Assembly (NCBI GenBank): GCA_951799445.1
Contig: OX637293.1
Span: 22,630,001 to 22,694,000, forward strand
Reading direction: 5' to 3'
Source: Pseudisothecium myosuroides
Lineage: Eukaryota; Streptophyta; Bryopsida; Hypnales; Lembophyllaceae
DNA length: 64,000 nt
Below the pieces are notes generated by a model that worked only from the letters and a program-made list of their open reading frames with translations, was not told the origin of the DNA and did not search any database. The position numbers and the translations under genes are program-made. This document shows, piece by piece, positions 1-11,468 of this stretch; positions within the stretch are counted from its first letter, which is position 1; each line of letters starts with the position of its first letter.

Positions 1-240
1 ACCTCCATGCCTTCGAATAGGGACCCTAAAACACTGGGACGACGGCTCCGCACTCCAAAACCCTAAACCAACACAAACAATAGAATGATCAATGAATTAA
101 TTATCTGCGAACACGGGCAAAAATATCGTGGCACCGAGGGAAGGAAGATGGACAGGAGACCTCCATTGTTCTAATATCAAAATTTCGACTAGTCTAAAGT
201 GATGATTTCGGGAACCGCTACTTTTTAAGCCCGCGAACCA
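1..240. repeat. Inverted copy of 13244-13483
   Basis: CAATAGAATGATCAA and GGGACCCTAAAACACT at the left margin match the complement of the segment at 13244-13483. Similarity ends around 235-240 at TTTTAAGCCCGCG. The rest of this repeat lies beyond the window edge. No gene is visible in it. Confidence 0.75.
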
Positions 241-982
241 GTTTCACGCAGGTTCTGCATCTTAGACAGCCGCAGAACAGAGCTTCCAATCTTCCATATA
301 TATCAGAAGACCAAAACGAACGACATTTGACGAGGAACTGAAAACTGGCCAAAACAAAATGGAGGAGAAGTTTTAGCGCACCTTGTGAATTAGTTGAAGC
401 AGCTTCTTGTGCAGCTAGCCCTCGCTACACCACCTTCTCTCACAGCGCAAAACCTCGACAGAAGCAACGGAGAATGAGATAACGGGAGGAGATTCAACGA
501 GACTCAGATCTTCTTCGCAAGGCCCAGTTTTCAAATTCGGAAGCTCTGAAATCTGGAAACAACAAACAGACGCAAACTGCACTGGAAAAAAGTCTGCTGA
601 GGCTCAAGGGAGAACGTAAAACCCCACACCTGCGTTCCCTATTCGTTCCCTTCCTTGTTCCTTTTACTGGGAACGACGATTTCCCTGTTCCCACTGCATC
701 CCATTTGTGGTATATGGATGAACTTTTATTGGATGATAATAATCATCCATCCACCCCAAAACCCTAGTCCACACAAACCTTCCTTCCTATCCATTCGGAT
801 TGTTGCCTTTGGAATGCTGAGAGTTTTGTATATGGCAATGCCGAACAATAAGGGCCATTGCCCGACGTAAACTACCGCAGGAAATCAAGAAGATTGGATG
901 AAGAATTGGGATGAAAAATTGATGTTGGATGTAAAATTCGTAATGTTTGATTACGGGGACAAATTTACAAAATTGGGCATTA
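241..982. other. No gene seen
   Basis: Moderately GC-rich sequence with short open frames on both strands (for example 494-694), none with recognisable motifs. It could hold the 5' end of something outside the window, but nothing supports that. Confidence 0.5.
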
Positions 983-1243
983 GAGCATCCCCACCAGCTG
1001 TTTCGTATCCCTATCTCTTGACTGTGATTGACATCTCAAGCTTGTATGGAGATGAGACCTAACAAGTTCTCTATATGAGCCTCTAGAGACAGAACTGGGG
1101 CCAAAGTTTTACAGATATCGGTAAAATTTCGAGATATAGATTTTGGAAAAAGCTTGGTGCGGTGAAATTTTTGTATCTCTATCTGCATCTAAGTAACTCT
1201 CCCTAAATTTTTAGAGATACAGAACTCACTGGTGGGAATGCTC
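983..1243. mobile_element. Tourist/PIF-Harbinger-type MITE (261 bp)
   Basis: Ends GAGCATCCCCACCAG and the complement of GAGCATTCCCACCAG, flanked by TTA (980-982, 1244-1246). The GAGCATC(T/C)CCA end with a TTA duplication is a common plant Tourist-type signature. Confidence 0.85.
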
Positions 1244-2070
1244 TTACGATGCAGAACCTGCCCCGCAAGTGAAGAGGACGATTTCTACGAGTGGTTTAAG
1301 CTGCAAGAAATTCCTCTGCAATGGTAGCGACGTCCATGAAGACGGCCTCCTCGCCCAAGTTTGCCATCCCAGACTTGCTAATTTTGTCACCATCTCTTCC
1401 CAAGTGTTCCTCTTTCTAAATTCAGTTCGCAGCTTCTTCTGTTTCAAGCCGTGCCACTTATACTAGATTTCTAGATTTCAGAAACCTTCAAATTTCTAGA
1501 TTCCAAAAATCTCCCAAGTTTGTAAAATAATCTTCAAATGTCTAGATTTCAATAAAAAAAACATCTATCAAATTGTTAGAGTTCAAAAAACGCAACGTTC
1601 CACCTAAGTGCTCATTACAAAAAAAACAAGAAACTTCAAACGTCTATAACTTCCTCAAAAATCACTAAAATTCTATAATTTTCAAAAGGATAGATACAAA
1701 ATAAAAGATAATTTCCACTCTAAATTGCCATCACAAGGAAGGAAAGAAAAATTGTCGAATGAGAAACTTAAGAATTTATATACACAAAGTCAAGCGGCTC
1801 GCTCCACAAAGGGAAAATCCAAGAGTACAAGTTTGAGAAAAGAAACAAAGACTTTAATAATTGATAAACCATTATCTCCAACCAAAACAAAATTCACAAC
1901 TCTCTTCAAAAACATTCAAAAAATTTGACTTGACAAGAATGTCAAGTCAAGGAATTCTCTCCATTTAAACACTCAAACCCTAAGATGGATGAACTTTAAC
2001 ATTTGGACGAAATTCATCAAAAACTAAGGTAAACTTCCATGAGAGGCCATCTAACACTATAATTCAATGT

Positions 2071-2608
2071 ACCTACCAAAAGTTTTTGCTCATCCATTTT
2101 GGACTGTTCCGTTTCTTGGCATAATGTAGAATATACATGACATGTTTTATTTTGCACAATCAGCATTCATACCTTATGCAATCCCAATCAAGCATATTAA
2201 ATTTTAGTTTCAAAAATCCAAAAATCCATTTTTGGTGAATTTTTTAATTTAATTTCCATGGTTATACAAGATAATTCATTAAGAAACATTGGCAATGAAT
2301 TTTTTATGTTTGATTGTAGAGATAGGTAGGAAACATCCATACACACGCTTTTTCTTCAATAAACATCTCCAAAAAGGTTTCACAATTTCCTCTATAGAAA
2401 TTTCAATGTTGGCATGACAATTCCCTAAATTTGGAAAATAGATATCTCTTTATTGTAATTGGATTTTTTATTTGGCCCTCATACTATAACTAATTCCATA
2501 CATTTGAGCATGATGGTACAATTACTTTGTCAAAATCTATATTCTACATTATGCCAAGAAACATAATGGTCCTAAATACATGCGTAAGAACTTTTGCTAG
2601 GGCACTAT
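2071..2608. mobile_element. MITE-like inverted-repeat insertion in P450 3' flank
   Basis: Inverted ends of about 60 bp share GTTTCTTGGCATAATGTAG (2110-2128) with the complement at about 2544-2562. The flank from P450 copy B (54500-54560) and the inverted arm (about 17870-17920) lack it, so it entered after duplication. Subterminal sequence resembles the element at 11469-13203. Confidence 0.72.
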
Positions 2609-2649
2609 GGAGTGGTCCAAATATCATTTCACATGATAAATTCAACTTC

Positions 2650-4406
2650 TCATGTCATACGTCTTTTTACCAAACGAATTGGAAAACTATAAGTTTTCTA
2701 AATGGAACATGCATCACTCCTTTGTCAGGTCCACACCTTTCCCAACTGCAATAGGCAAAACGTGCACATCAATTCAATTTCCATGATTACACAAATATAC
2801 ATCCCTATATTTCAAATTCTTCTATTCCAAGGTCTAAAAACTTTTATCACTAAAACTTATGTAAGGACAAATGCTCATCCACTTCCTTAAGTATGAAAAT
2901 ATAGAGAAAAAAAATGCATAGTAATACATTGCTAATGAACTTCTTCAGGGAAGGTTTTAAAAAACTTGTTTCCAAAATGGTGATTTTATAAAGGCCCAAG
3001 TTTCAAGACAACCACATTACTTTCACAAGTAGAATGCTTGCTCAAAAAAATGAAGTTTTAAGACCCACAATTGATCTAACCTGTCATGTATAAATTATAC
3101 CAACTATGGGTCTTAAAGCTTAGTCTATTCAAGCAAGCATTCTACTAGTGTCTTTATTTAGTTGTTCAAGAGTTATAGAATAAAATTCATAACCCTTCAA
3201 CACAATGTGACTCCTTTGAGTTGAGATCTAGATGTTCAAAACTCAAAAAAATGACTCTTCATTTCTAAAGGTCAAAGTAAGCTAGTCTACAATATGTAAT
3301 GTTCATGTTCTAAATGACAATTGACATATTAGACAAACATTAAAACTATTGTTCATTTTATTGTGCATAATCAATATATTGCAAGAGATGAGTCTGTTCA
3401 CTAACTTCTAATTTGTAAATAGATGATGGATGATGAACATTGTCTCAGTCAGTGCAAAGTCACTTCCAGGGTACAAATGTGGACCTTGGCCAAAAGGCAG
3501 GAAAGCATTTGGATTAGGCTTCTCCTGCAGCAAATTCCAACAGTTCAAAATTAGACTCAATAAAACATTTCTTACACAATAGAGTTATTCGTAAAGTCCC
3601 CCCAGTTTGTGGGGGACTTTTTTCGACAAATTTCCTCCAACGGACGACCCCGAAGGCGACCACGACACCACATGCGACCACTAAACCGCACGCAAAGTCC
3701 AGACCAAACTTCTTTTTGGTTGATTTGGGTGCTTAAGAAAGTTTGATACCCACTTTTGTATTGACTTTTTGCCCAAAATCTGCTTTTTCACAAAACTGCA
3801 GGGTTAAACCCCGGTTTTGGGTACTTTACGAATAACTCTAGTATCCAAAAAAATTGGGAACAAAAAAACTAAGGAAATTTGAAAATAAATTCCTATATCA
3901 TTGCTAAATATGGTTCTAATTGCAAATAGCTTGTTCATTTCAAACATAAAAATAACTGGTAACACCATTTGCATGAAATTGAATATAATTTATGTACAAG
4001 CAACTTCTGTACTATATTAAAACTAACTCAACAAAGAATTGAGTTTAAACATAATGGACACATAGAAACATTAGTAGACATCATGCCTTCTTCCACTGGA
4101 GAGTACACACCAACTTGGTCATTAGACTCTAATACTACCAATTCTAGCCAAGTTATGTGAACCACCTAGTTAGAACATTACATGATTTCCACAAGTTTAA
4201 GCTTCATAAGAGAACAATCTCAAATCGAAATAGGTCTAGTTGACTTAGGATGCAAAAAACCAATTGCATTCTTGGATAGTAAAAATATGGTGCACATACA
4301 ACAAATTTGGATGGATCGAACTCCCGGGGTTTTGGATAGTATTTTGGATCATAATAAAGAAAAGTTGATGATGCCCCCACAAAAGAACCTTTGCAGAAGA
4401 CTAAAC
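2650..4406 (-). pseudogene. P450 3' fragment, copy C (exons 8-10)
   Basis: Three exons matching the end of the P450 genes at 29981-35186 and 54569-60235: E8 4300-4406 (YYDPKYYPKPREFDPSKF), E9 3406-3524 (heme loop FGQGPHLYPG) and E10 2650-2745. Decay is plain. The heme Cys is Tyr (TAC, 3471-3473). E9 has an in-frame TAG just before its donor. The E8 acceptor has lost its consensus G and is shifted by one base. E10 lacks one base, so it ends early at 2667-2669. Intron similarity to copy B continues to about 4865 and then stops, so exons 1-7 are absent. A 261-bp MITE (3580-3840) occupies the intron before E9. It is one arm of the inverted duplication whose other arm holds the fragment at 15027-17843. 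Confidence 0.85.
3580..3840. mobile_element. MITE (261 bp) in an intron of P450 fragment C
   Basis: Ends TAGAGTTATTCGTAAAGT and its exact complement. It is GC-richer than its surroundings. The homologous intron in the other P450 copies (for example about 15585-15600) is uninterrupted. The target duplication is not clean; TA is the likeliest. Superfamily not assigned. Confidence 0.83.
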
Positions 4407-5309
4407 TTGTGCGGAAGTGAAACAAATTCAAAAAACAAAAGATATCTAAACAAAGACAAAACTCAATGCCCAACACAATAACCTTCACACCTCTATTGAC
4501 TTTGAGCACAATTGCTATTTAAATAGTAAGTAATACTTCATAAAGTAGAGTTCAAACTTTGATCTTTGAGAGCTACACATTCCAATTACGCAATTATAAT
4601 AAAATTGATTTTAGTTCAAAAGAGAAAATAATTGATTCTTACAATAGATGAACTAGTAGAACAATGGAACAATAACCTCACGTTTGTAATTTTGGCAAAT
4701 TTTAATGTACCAATATTTAGGACTAACAAGTGTTTAGAGGCTAGGTTTTTTAGTTGCCTTGTTGAAACTCAAATCTAAGAAAACTACATATAGATATGAG
4801 ATAATGACAAAAATTAACCCTCTCCTAGTTCAAAAAAGTCATCTCAAGCCGCTTTAGATGCTACAGTGGCTTGCATAAGTATTCATACACTTTAGAAAAT
4901 TACCATAACTAATTGAAAAATTAGATTTTTCCAACAAATTTTGGACATGTTGAAGTTTAAGCAACACACTTGTATAAAATGATTTCTCAAAAATTTTAAA
5001 ACCCTTTTTGACATTTTCTATAATTTAATCAAATTTATTAGTGGAAAAAAACTTTTAATGCAAGTAGTTTTTTTTAAAGATTTTTTAATAATTGGAATGA
5101 GAATTCTTTTTAGAATTTTTTGGTAGGAATTCTTCAAACTTTGAAATTTAGTTGAGTGAAATATCATTGACTAAAGTATGACTCTAAATTTTTACATTTT
5201 TTATAATTCACTCCAAAAATCTCCAAAAAATGCAATAAATTTTAAAAGTGTATGAAATATTTATACATTATTTTTCAAGATTTTTTGATGTTCACATGGT
5301 GTCTATGAT

Positions 5310-5438
5310 TTAATTTAATTTAATTTAATTTTTTTTTGAAACAAATGAAACGAATTCCATTGCGAAGGGGTAAAATACAAACCCGTCAGCCACAAGTGTC
5401 CCGACCGGGAAAACAAGACAAGTAAGACAAGTAAGACA
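5310..5438 (-). mobile_element. 5'-truncated LINE (L1-type) 3' end
   Basis: Read on the minus strand, the segment ends TTCGTTTCATTTGTTTC followed by an A-rich tail with (TTAAA)-type repeats, as in plant L1 3' ends. It is bordered by near-identical target duplications CACATGGTGTC(T)ATGAT at 5293-5309 and 5439-5454. Only about 130 bp remain and there is no coding sequence. Confidence 0.8.
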
Positions 5439-6355
5439 CACATGGTGTCATGATAAAACGGAGTTGCATCCTTCCTGCACTAGAGAATAAATCTAAGACA
5501 TCTTACAATTGTTGGTGTATGTCAACAATAATAGAACAATTCATACATCATTGATCAAGCAAGGATAACCGCATTTTGTGTGCTCTAGCGACATGCAGGG
5601 TACCTAGACAATGTGCTCAAAATTGTCTGATAATGAGTAAGGTTGCAACATCCATAACCATCACTGTACCCATAACCATCACCTCTAAAATCTTGGAAAA
5701 TCTGTGGAAATGAATAGATGTGATTACAAGGATGTACTACATCTGAACATCAAACCCTAATGTTGGTATTAGGTGCATTTGCAGTTGGCTCTTTAAAAAC
5801 TCACAACTTATTCTTACAGTATCCAAATAATACATTTGAAAGTACATAGGCATTATTTTTCTCTTACTAATAGGATCCTATAATTTGTTGGATGTTTATT
5901 AATAATAATCATGTTCAAAATCCTTAATTTGACGATTATGGGTGATGCTACCTTGTGTGTGAAATCAAGTTGAGAGTTGACAAATGAACCAATCCAGCAG
6001 CTTGACTATCTACTGTGATTACATTTCACTCCTGATTTGTATTAGTTGCCCCCCCCCTCTCTCAAAAAATTTAGAGGCAGTTGATTGTTTTTAAAAAAAA
6101 ATGCTTACCTTGCTTATCACTGTTGATTTCACAAAAGATCACAAGCCGTTGATCTTGTGAGATTTAATCTGGGCCGTCCAATACAGTTGAATACAAATAC
6201 AAAAATGAATACTAAATACAAATATAGGTCATATACAAATACATAGTGGATACAAATATGAATAGATACGATACAATACTAAAATACAAATACAAGATAT
6301 GGGATAATTGTCCCATATTGTTTGTCAGTTACACTGGTTTCTTGAAATTACAAGA

Positions 6356-6408
6356 TGGGGGAGGGGAGGGGAGGGGAGGGGAGGGGAGGGGAGGGGAGGG
6401 GTGGGTTG
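6356..6408 (+). repeat. (GGGGA)n microsatellite, G-quadruplex-prone
   Basis: About eight consecutive GGGGA units followed by GGTGGG on the plus strand in an AT-rich neighbourhood. Four or more G4 tracts with one-base loops fit quadruplex rules. It lies in the duplicated P450 upstream block. Confidence 0.9.
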
Positions 6409-6577
6409 TGAAAAGTTTAAAATTTATAAATATAAATATTTTGGAAAGGGGAGGGAGGGGGTTAAGGTGAAAAATTAATTTTTTTTTGGGGTGCAGTTAT
6501 TGCCTCTTTTGGGTGAATTAATTAAAACAAATTAATTCAAATGAGGGCGTTCCTCACTAGTATCCACTCAAAAGACA

Positions 6578-6650
6578 CTATCCACTTGATTACCTGGGTG
6601 CCGCACAAATCGATACTAGAGAGGAAATTTAGTGGCGATGAACTCAACAT
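6578..6650 (-). other. Exon-like conserved block with splice-type borders
   Basis: On the minus strand, TGCGTTGCAG precedes and GTAATCAAG follows a ~55-bp segment ending GTGCGGCACCCAG. The same block with both borders occurs at about 62345-62430, and an insertion-split version at about 38403-38980, in each case upstream of a P450 copy. The sequence between the borders is not conserved as a reading frame, so a non-coding 5' exon is the most one can suggest. Confidence 0.35.
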
Positions 6651-7722
6651 CTGCAACGCAAGGCACCTTGGGTCCAGGGCTGAGAAACACATAGTTGAAT
6701 TGTGCCTGGCCATGCGCTCCAGATATCCAGATATGAAATGGAAGACTCGGGTACCCAGGTAGCATTGTAACCTGATTTGGGGAAGTAATTCATTCAAGAA
6801 CATTTGAAGTGATGATGAGATGGGGGCTTTTTCTTCTTTTTTTTATGAAGTGCCAAAGTGGCTTTATGAAATGATATAGTGGTGCTCCAAATTTCAACAT
6901 CCATCCACATATTGGATAAAAAATATTACATTAGCATATCACATGTGCATAAATCTATTTTCATCCAGAATCTGGAGATTTCATCCAAGATATTTTTTAA
7001 TTTGAAGTTTTCTAGTGCAAAACTTTGCTACTTTTTAGCCATATTATTATTTTCAGCCAAATTTTTTTCTAGTGCAGTCTAGCACAAAAAAGCCCCCCCC
7101 AAAAGCCATGGTCCAGATGTCATGATTTGGTCAAGAGTGAGTGAGATGTTGTCACTTGTATGGTTGTAGCTTTCCGTGGATGACAAGGCTTCTTTGAACT
7201 CAATTGTTCATATTTCTTCAACTGGAGAGACTGCATAGTTTATCCTAAATTAGGAGCACAAGACGCAGCAAGCAAAGGGTCTTTTGGCAAGCAGTTCAAG
7301 AATGTCATGCATTTTTGGACTGAAATGTACGTCTTGTGGAGGTCTCTGTAACAGAGAGAATCAAGAAGTAAAGTAGGAAATACATACTTCCTATAAACTA
7401 TCATCCTCGATTTCACTACCGAAAAGGGGGGCCCGAATTAACACATTCTTTGCTAATATGTGCTGATTCTCGTGCAAGCCGTTGCTAAAATGGCACTCTC
7501 CAGTAGTCTCTACATAATGTCAACAGAGATAAGAAACTTTTATTGCTTGCAATCATTGTCTACAGAAGTAGTCATACGTGGCCATTGGTACTGTAGAAAG
7601 CACTACATGAAGCACAACCAAAAGGACGGGTAAAGTAACCAAGTCAAAGAAGTTAGTAAATCGGTATTTTAAACAAGTTTATTCTCTGTTGGCAGCTTTT
7701 CTCAATTTACATGACATTTCGG

Positions 7723-8286
7723 CTCGGGGGGGTCACTTAGAGTGTCCATTAGAAAACACGTGCGAACAAAACTTTGGACCCCCTATATTATATCCTAAAA
7801 TTTAAATAAAATGAAATAAAAAAAATATGACTAGATTTTCCTACTTCAAAAGTTTATGTTTTGAATTATTGATATTTTTATTTGTTAATGATAATTAGTT
7901 ACAAATTTTTGAAGTAATTAGATACACTGTACAACTGAAAAATAACTTTCACACCCCTATATTATATCCTAAAAAATTGTCTAAAAAATGAACTAAAAAT
8001 TCCTAAAAATAGCTCTCTATTGAAAGTTCATTTTGAGTTGAGTATTGATGCAATGGTCATCTAAATGTGATCTCTATAAATATTTGAGTTGAAAAACATG
8101 CCGTTTTAGGCCATTTTCAACCTCTTGTACAAATCATTTCAACTATTATTTTAGTTTGAAATTTTGGCAATAGAAACCTATAGTCATTATTAAGCAACCC
8201 TCAAAATTTTAAGTTGAAATTATAGTTCATTAGAAACCACTTGTTCGCACGTGGTTTGTAGTAAAATACTAGGTGCCCCCCCCGAG
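7723..8286. mobile_element. hAT-type non-autonomous element, copy 1 (564 bp)
   Basis: Ends are CTCGGGGGGGTCACTTAG on the left and the complement of CTCGGGGGGGGCACCTAG on the right. It is flanked by the 8-bp direct repeat CATTTCGG (7715-7722 and 8287-8294). Eight-bp duplications are typical of hAT. There is no coding capacity. The inner subterminal motif CACGTGCGAACA occurs on both sides. A copy with only about six differences lies at 39287-39850. Confidence 0.92.
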
Positions 8287-8294
8287 CATTTCGG

Positions 8295-9820
8295 AATCGC
8301 TATTGACGTCCTCAACTTACTTACGCAAATGTACAGTAGAATTTCGATAGGACCGTCTTCACCGAATCTTATTAAAATTATTTTTTATTAAAAAAAAATT
8401 ATTTTTTTATAATATAGTACTTTAAAAGGATATTTTTATCCAATTTTTTTATACTTCACGAGCATACAACTATTAGAAAGAATTTTTAGTGATTAAATTT
8501 CAAACACAAAATATTGTAAAATTTTAATTAATTAATTGATTATTGACAGATTATTGATTTGTTCTAAAAAACTTATTTAAACATTGAATTCCCAAAATGG
8601 ATTATGTAGTGCCCTTGACGTGATTAATGTATACATTTTTTGTTTTGACACAATCATCATTTGGATTATTTTATATATTGAAAAGGACGCTTACGCGTTT
8701 TTACTTCTGAATATTATAGGAAATAGTAAAATATTCAAATTACAGCGAATGAGTCCTTTTCTAGAAAATATTATATGATTATATACACATGATTTTTCTT
8801 AGATTCAATCACATTATTATTTATTAGAAATTTGACTCCTTTTCGTCCATAGAAAAACCTGACAGGTTGACACCCAAACTTCAAATGGAACCTAAGTAAA
8901 GAATTTTTGTATTTTTGATAAACAGAAAAATACTAAACTTAACATGATTTGAATTACTAGTCAAAAAAGACTAGACTACCTATAATTAATAGATTAGCTT
9001 TGAAAAACAATGGCCAAAAAGAAATTAAATTGCAAATTTCAGTGGATTTGATCCCTTTTGTGGTACATTTGAGTGTGATTTGACCCTTTTGTAATGTTTT
9101 TTGTACTACCCAAAAAACCTCATTTTGAACTTACAATAGTATAACTTTTGCTCCCAAGCACCATTTCAAATAAAAATTAAATTCTTCAAAAGCTAAAATA
9201 TTTTCCTATCTTCAAAAGGATTTCAAAAAATTACAATGAAAATTGAGATTGTAAGAGTCTATACAAGATCCATTTTGTTTCCAAAGGGAACGATGGAACT
9301 TCAAGATTAATTTCTCTTAAACCATGTTAGCAATTGAAAGAAAATTGCAAACTTTCTTACCATGTGTTTTTCTGGAGATTTTTTTGGCATATATGGCATT
9401 TGGCCATCCTCTTGCCGTGTGTTTCTTCTTGTTTTTTTTGGCACATTTGGCATTTGACCATAGTAAGAAGTAAAAAAATTGACCAAGCCCTTTCATTTAC
9501 TCCAAAGGCAACATCCCCACCAGGACCAAGGTAAATTGACCCCCTCATTGTTCCGTAGGGGAAAACATTGGAATTTTTTATTTGCAACATATGATGAAAT
9601 TTTAAAATTTTAAATTCATATTTGCAATCAGAGACTCCAAATTTGATATGAGAGGTGAAAAATACCAAAGAATTCAGCACAAAATAGGTGGCAATTTAAA
9701 AAAAATAATCACCCTTGGTTGGCCCAATGAGAGGGTCAATTCTCCTTGGGGTCTCCACACTTGTGGCAAGGGTTTTTGTTTCTTCTATCAAACTGCAATA
9801 CACAAAATAGTGAAATTAGG
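8295..9820. other. AT-rich spacer, partly duplicated at 53.2-54.3 kb
   Basis: From about 9000 to 9820 it is the inverted counterpart of 53170-53900 (shared GCATATATGGCATTTGGCC and complement). 8331 onwards starts TACAGTAGAATTTCG, possibly an eroded Emigrant-like end without a partner. No coding region. Confidence 0.6.
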
Positions 9821-9823
9821 TTG

Positions 9824-11324
9824 CACTATAAGAAAATCGAGTTTTTTTGACGTCTGAAAAAATGCGACACAGAGTTCATTTTAATGCGGAAGGATTCAGC
9901 ATAAATGTCACCTAAAATTTGTTACAATAGACGGGCAAAAAATGTCTTGAAATCTCAAAAAACATATCCAACTTGGCCTCATTTTTTTAGACATCACTCA
10001 TGATGTGCTCTTAGAAGGTCCTAATGGTGCGCAATTTGGCAAAAAGCTCAGCTCCACATAAGCGCTACATAGGCGGGCAATGTTACACAGGAAAAAATTT
10101 CATTTGTCTCCTTGATGTTGCAGTTTATGATGCAGATCCAAAAAAGTGACATGGACCCACCAATATCTGACGTGGCATGCCTTGTTAGCACACTTTCATT
10201 CCGTTTAAGAATTTTAATATTGCTTTTTGAAACATCAATTTCGATGTCCAGACATTTTTTGAGACATCGATTGGTACATACCATATGAATGGGGCAAGGT
10301 CAGTAGAAAATAATTATTTAAAAAAATAAAAAATGAACAAAAAAAATTGTTGAATTTAACAAAAATTTAAAAAAACTTTTACATCTACTACTAAGAGAAT
10401 TTTTGATGGTCAAATGAAGGAATTACTTCATTGAAAGTTAGTGAGAATGAAGGGTAGGGAGGTCCTATTTATATCCATTATCTGTCCATGATAAGACAAA
10501 AAATATGGGATAACTAGAATACAACGGTGCTAATATGTGAGCCCAAGAATGCGAGCTTGTGAGCATTGAGCCTATAATATAGGTACCTATAATATAGATA
10601 CCACACACTATAGAAGGTGTATGTATCATAAACACCTATAATACGGGTATTTGTAACATATATATCCTATAATCATAGACGGTTTCTATAGTATATGCAC
10701 TTATAATATAGGTGTGTAGTATTCTAGGCTCATGGGCTCACACTCCTATGCTCACATAATAGCAACTCTCAACTAGAATATAGGAACTTGACCATTATAA
10801 GTCTTGATGTTGTTTCAGACATCATGATCATGTTATTTCAGACATTTTACATTGAACTTATTTCTTACTTTACATATCCCATATGGATTGTTCCACTTTC
10901 TACCACACCACTTGTAAAAAGACCATCTACTTTCATCCCTGATGCACATCCATCCATTTTTCTTTATTGCAAAGTATGCCATGTGGTTGCATTTCCCCTA
11001 AATTTTTCACATATGGTCAGTATTTTATCATTGATCGTAGTAATTTTTACTAACTTATCCATAGTCAAAATGGATCTACTTGTTGACATAGTAGTCTATG
11101 TTTTTTTGAACGTCCCAAAAAACATCCATATCTTTAGTTGTGTCAAATAAAACTTGAGTGTCAATAATAACATCAACTTGGATTTACAATAACGTGCCAA
11201 TGTTCTTTGCAACATCCACAAAAATCTACCGTGTTGGGCCAGATGTCCTTTGACATCTTTATGTTTTATCAAACATTGCGCGTTAGTAGTAATACACAAC
11301 CAAAAACATGGAATTCTTATAGTG
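9824..11324. mobile_element. CACTA-type element, 1.5 kb, with nested MITE
   Basis: Starts CACTATAAGAAAATCGAG and ends ATTCTTATAGTG, flanked by the 3-bp repeat TTG (9821-9823, 11325-11327). CACTA ends and a 3-bp target duplication fit the CACTA (CMC/EnSpm) superfamily. No transposase was seen; a 120-codon frame at 10788-11150 is shared with the related copy at about 52107-53169 but resembles nothing known. A 249-bp MITE is nested at 10522-10770. Confidence 0.83.
10522..10770. mobile_element. Mutator-like MITE with 10-bp target duplication
   Basis: Flanked by AACTAGAATA on both sides (10512-10521, 10771-10780). The ends contain inverted TGCTA(A/T)TATGTGAGC. Duplications of 9-10 bp fit Mutator-like elements. 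The paralogous segment near 52480-52490 has one AACTAGAATA-type site and no insert, which confirms the borders. The interior is rich in CCTATAATATAGG-type palindromes. Confidence 0.88.
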
Positions 11325-11468
11325 TTGCCTTACCAAGAAAAGTTACCTTATGGCTCACCACTTGTCTCTGTGGAGGCACATACAACTTTCTAAATTGGGA
11401 CTTGGACCGGTGCACCAATCTAGGCCACACATGATTCTAGGTTGATGGAAATTACTGCATCCTTTTAC

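Larger units (their letters stand above)
1470..7400. repeat. Left arm of the interrupted P450 inverted duplication
   Basis: Blocks 1470-4545 and 6540-7400 are matched in inverted orientation by 14880-18460 and 13920-14860 respectively. The arm contains P450 fragment C, the upstream block and several later insertions (2071-2608, 3580-3840, 5310-5438). The section 4546-6540 has no partner in the other arm. Confidence 0.8.
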
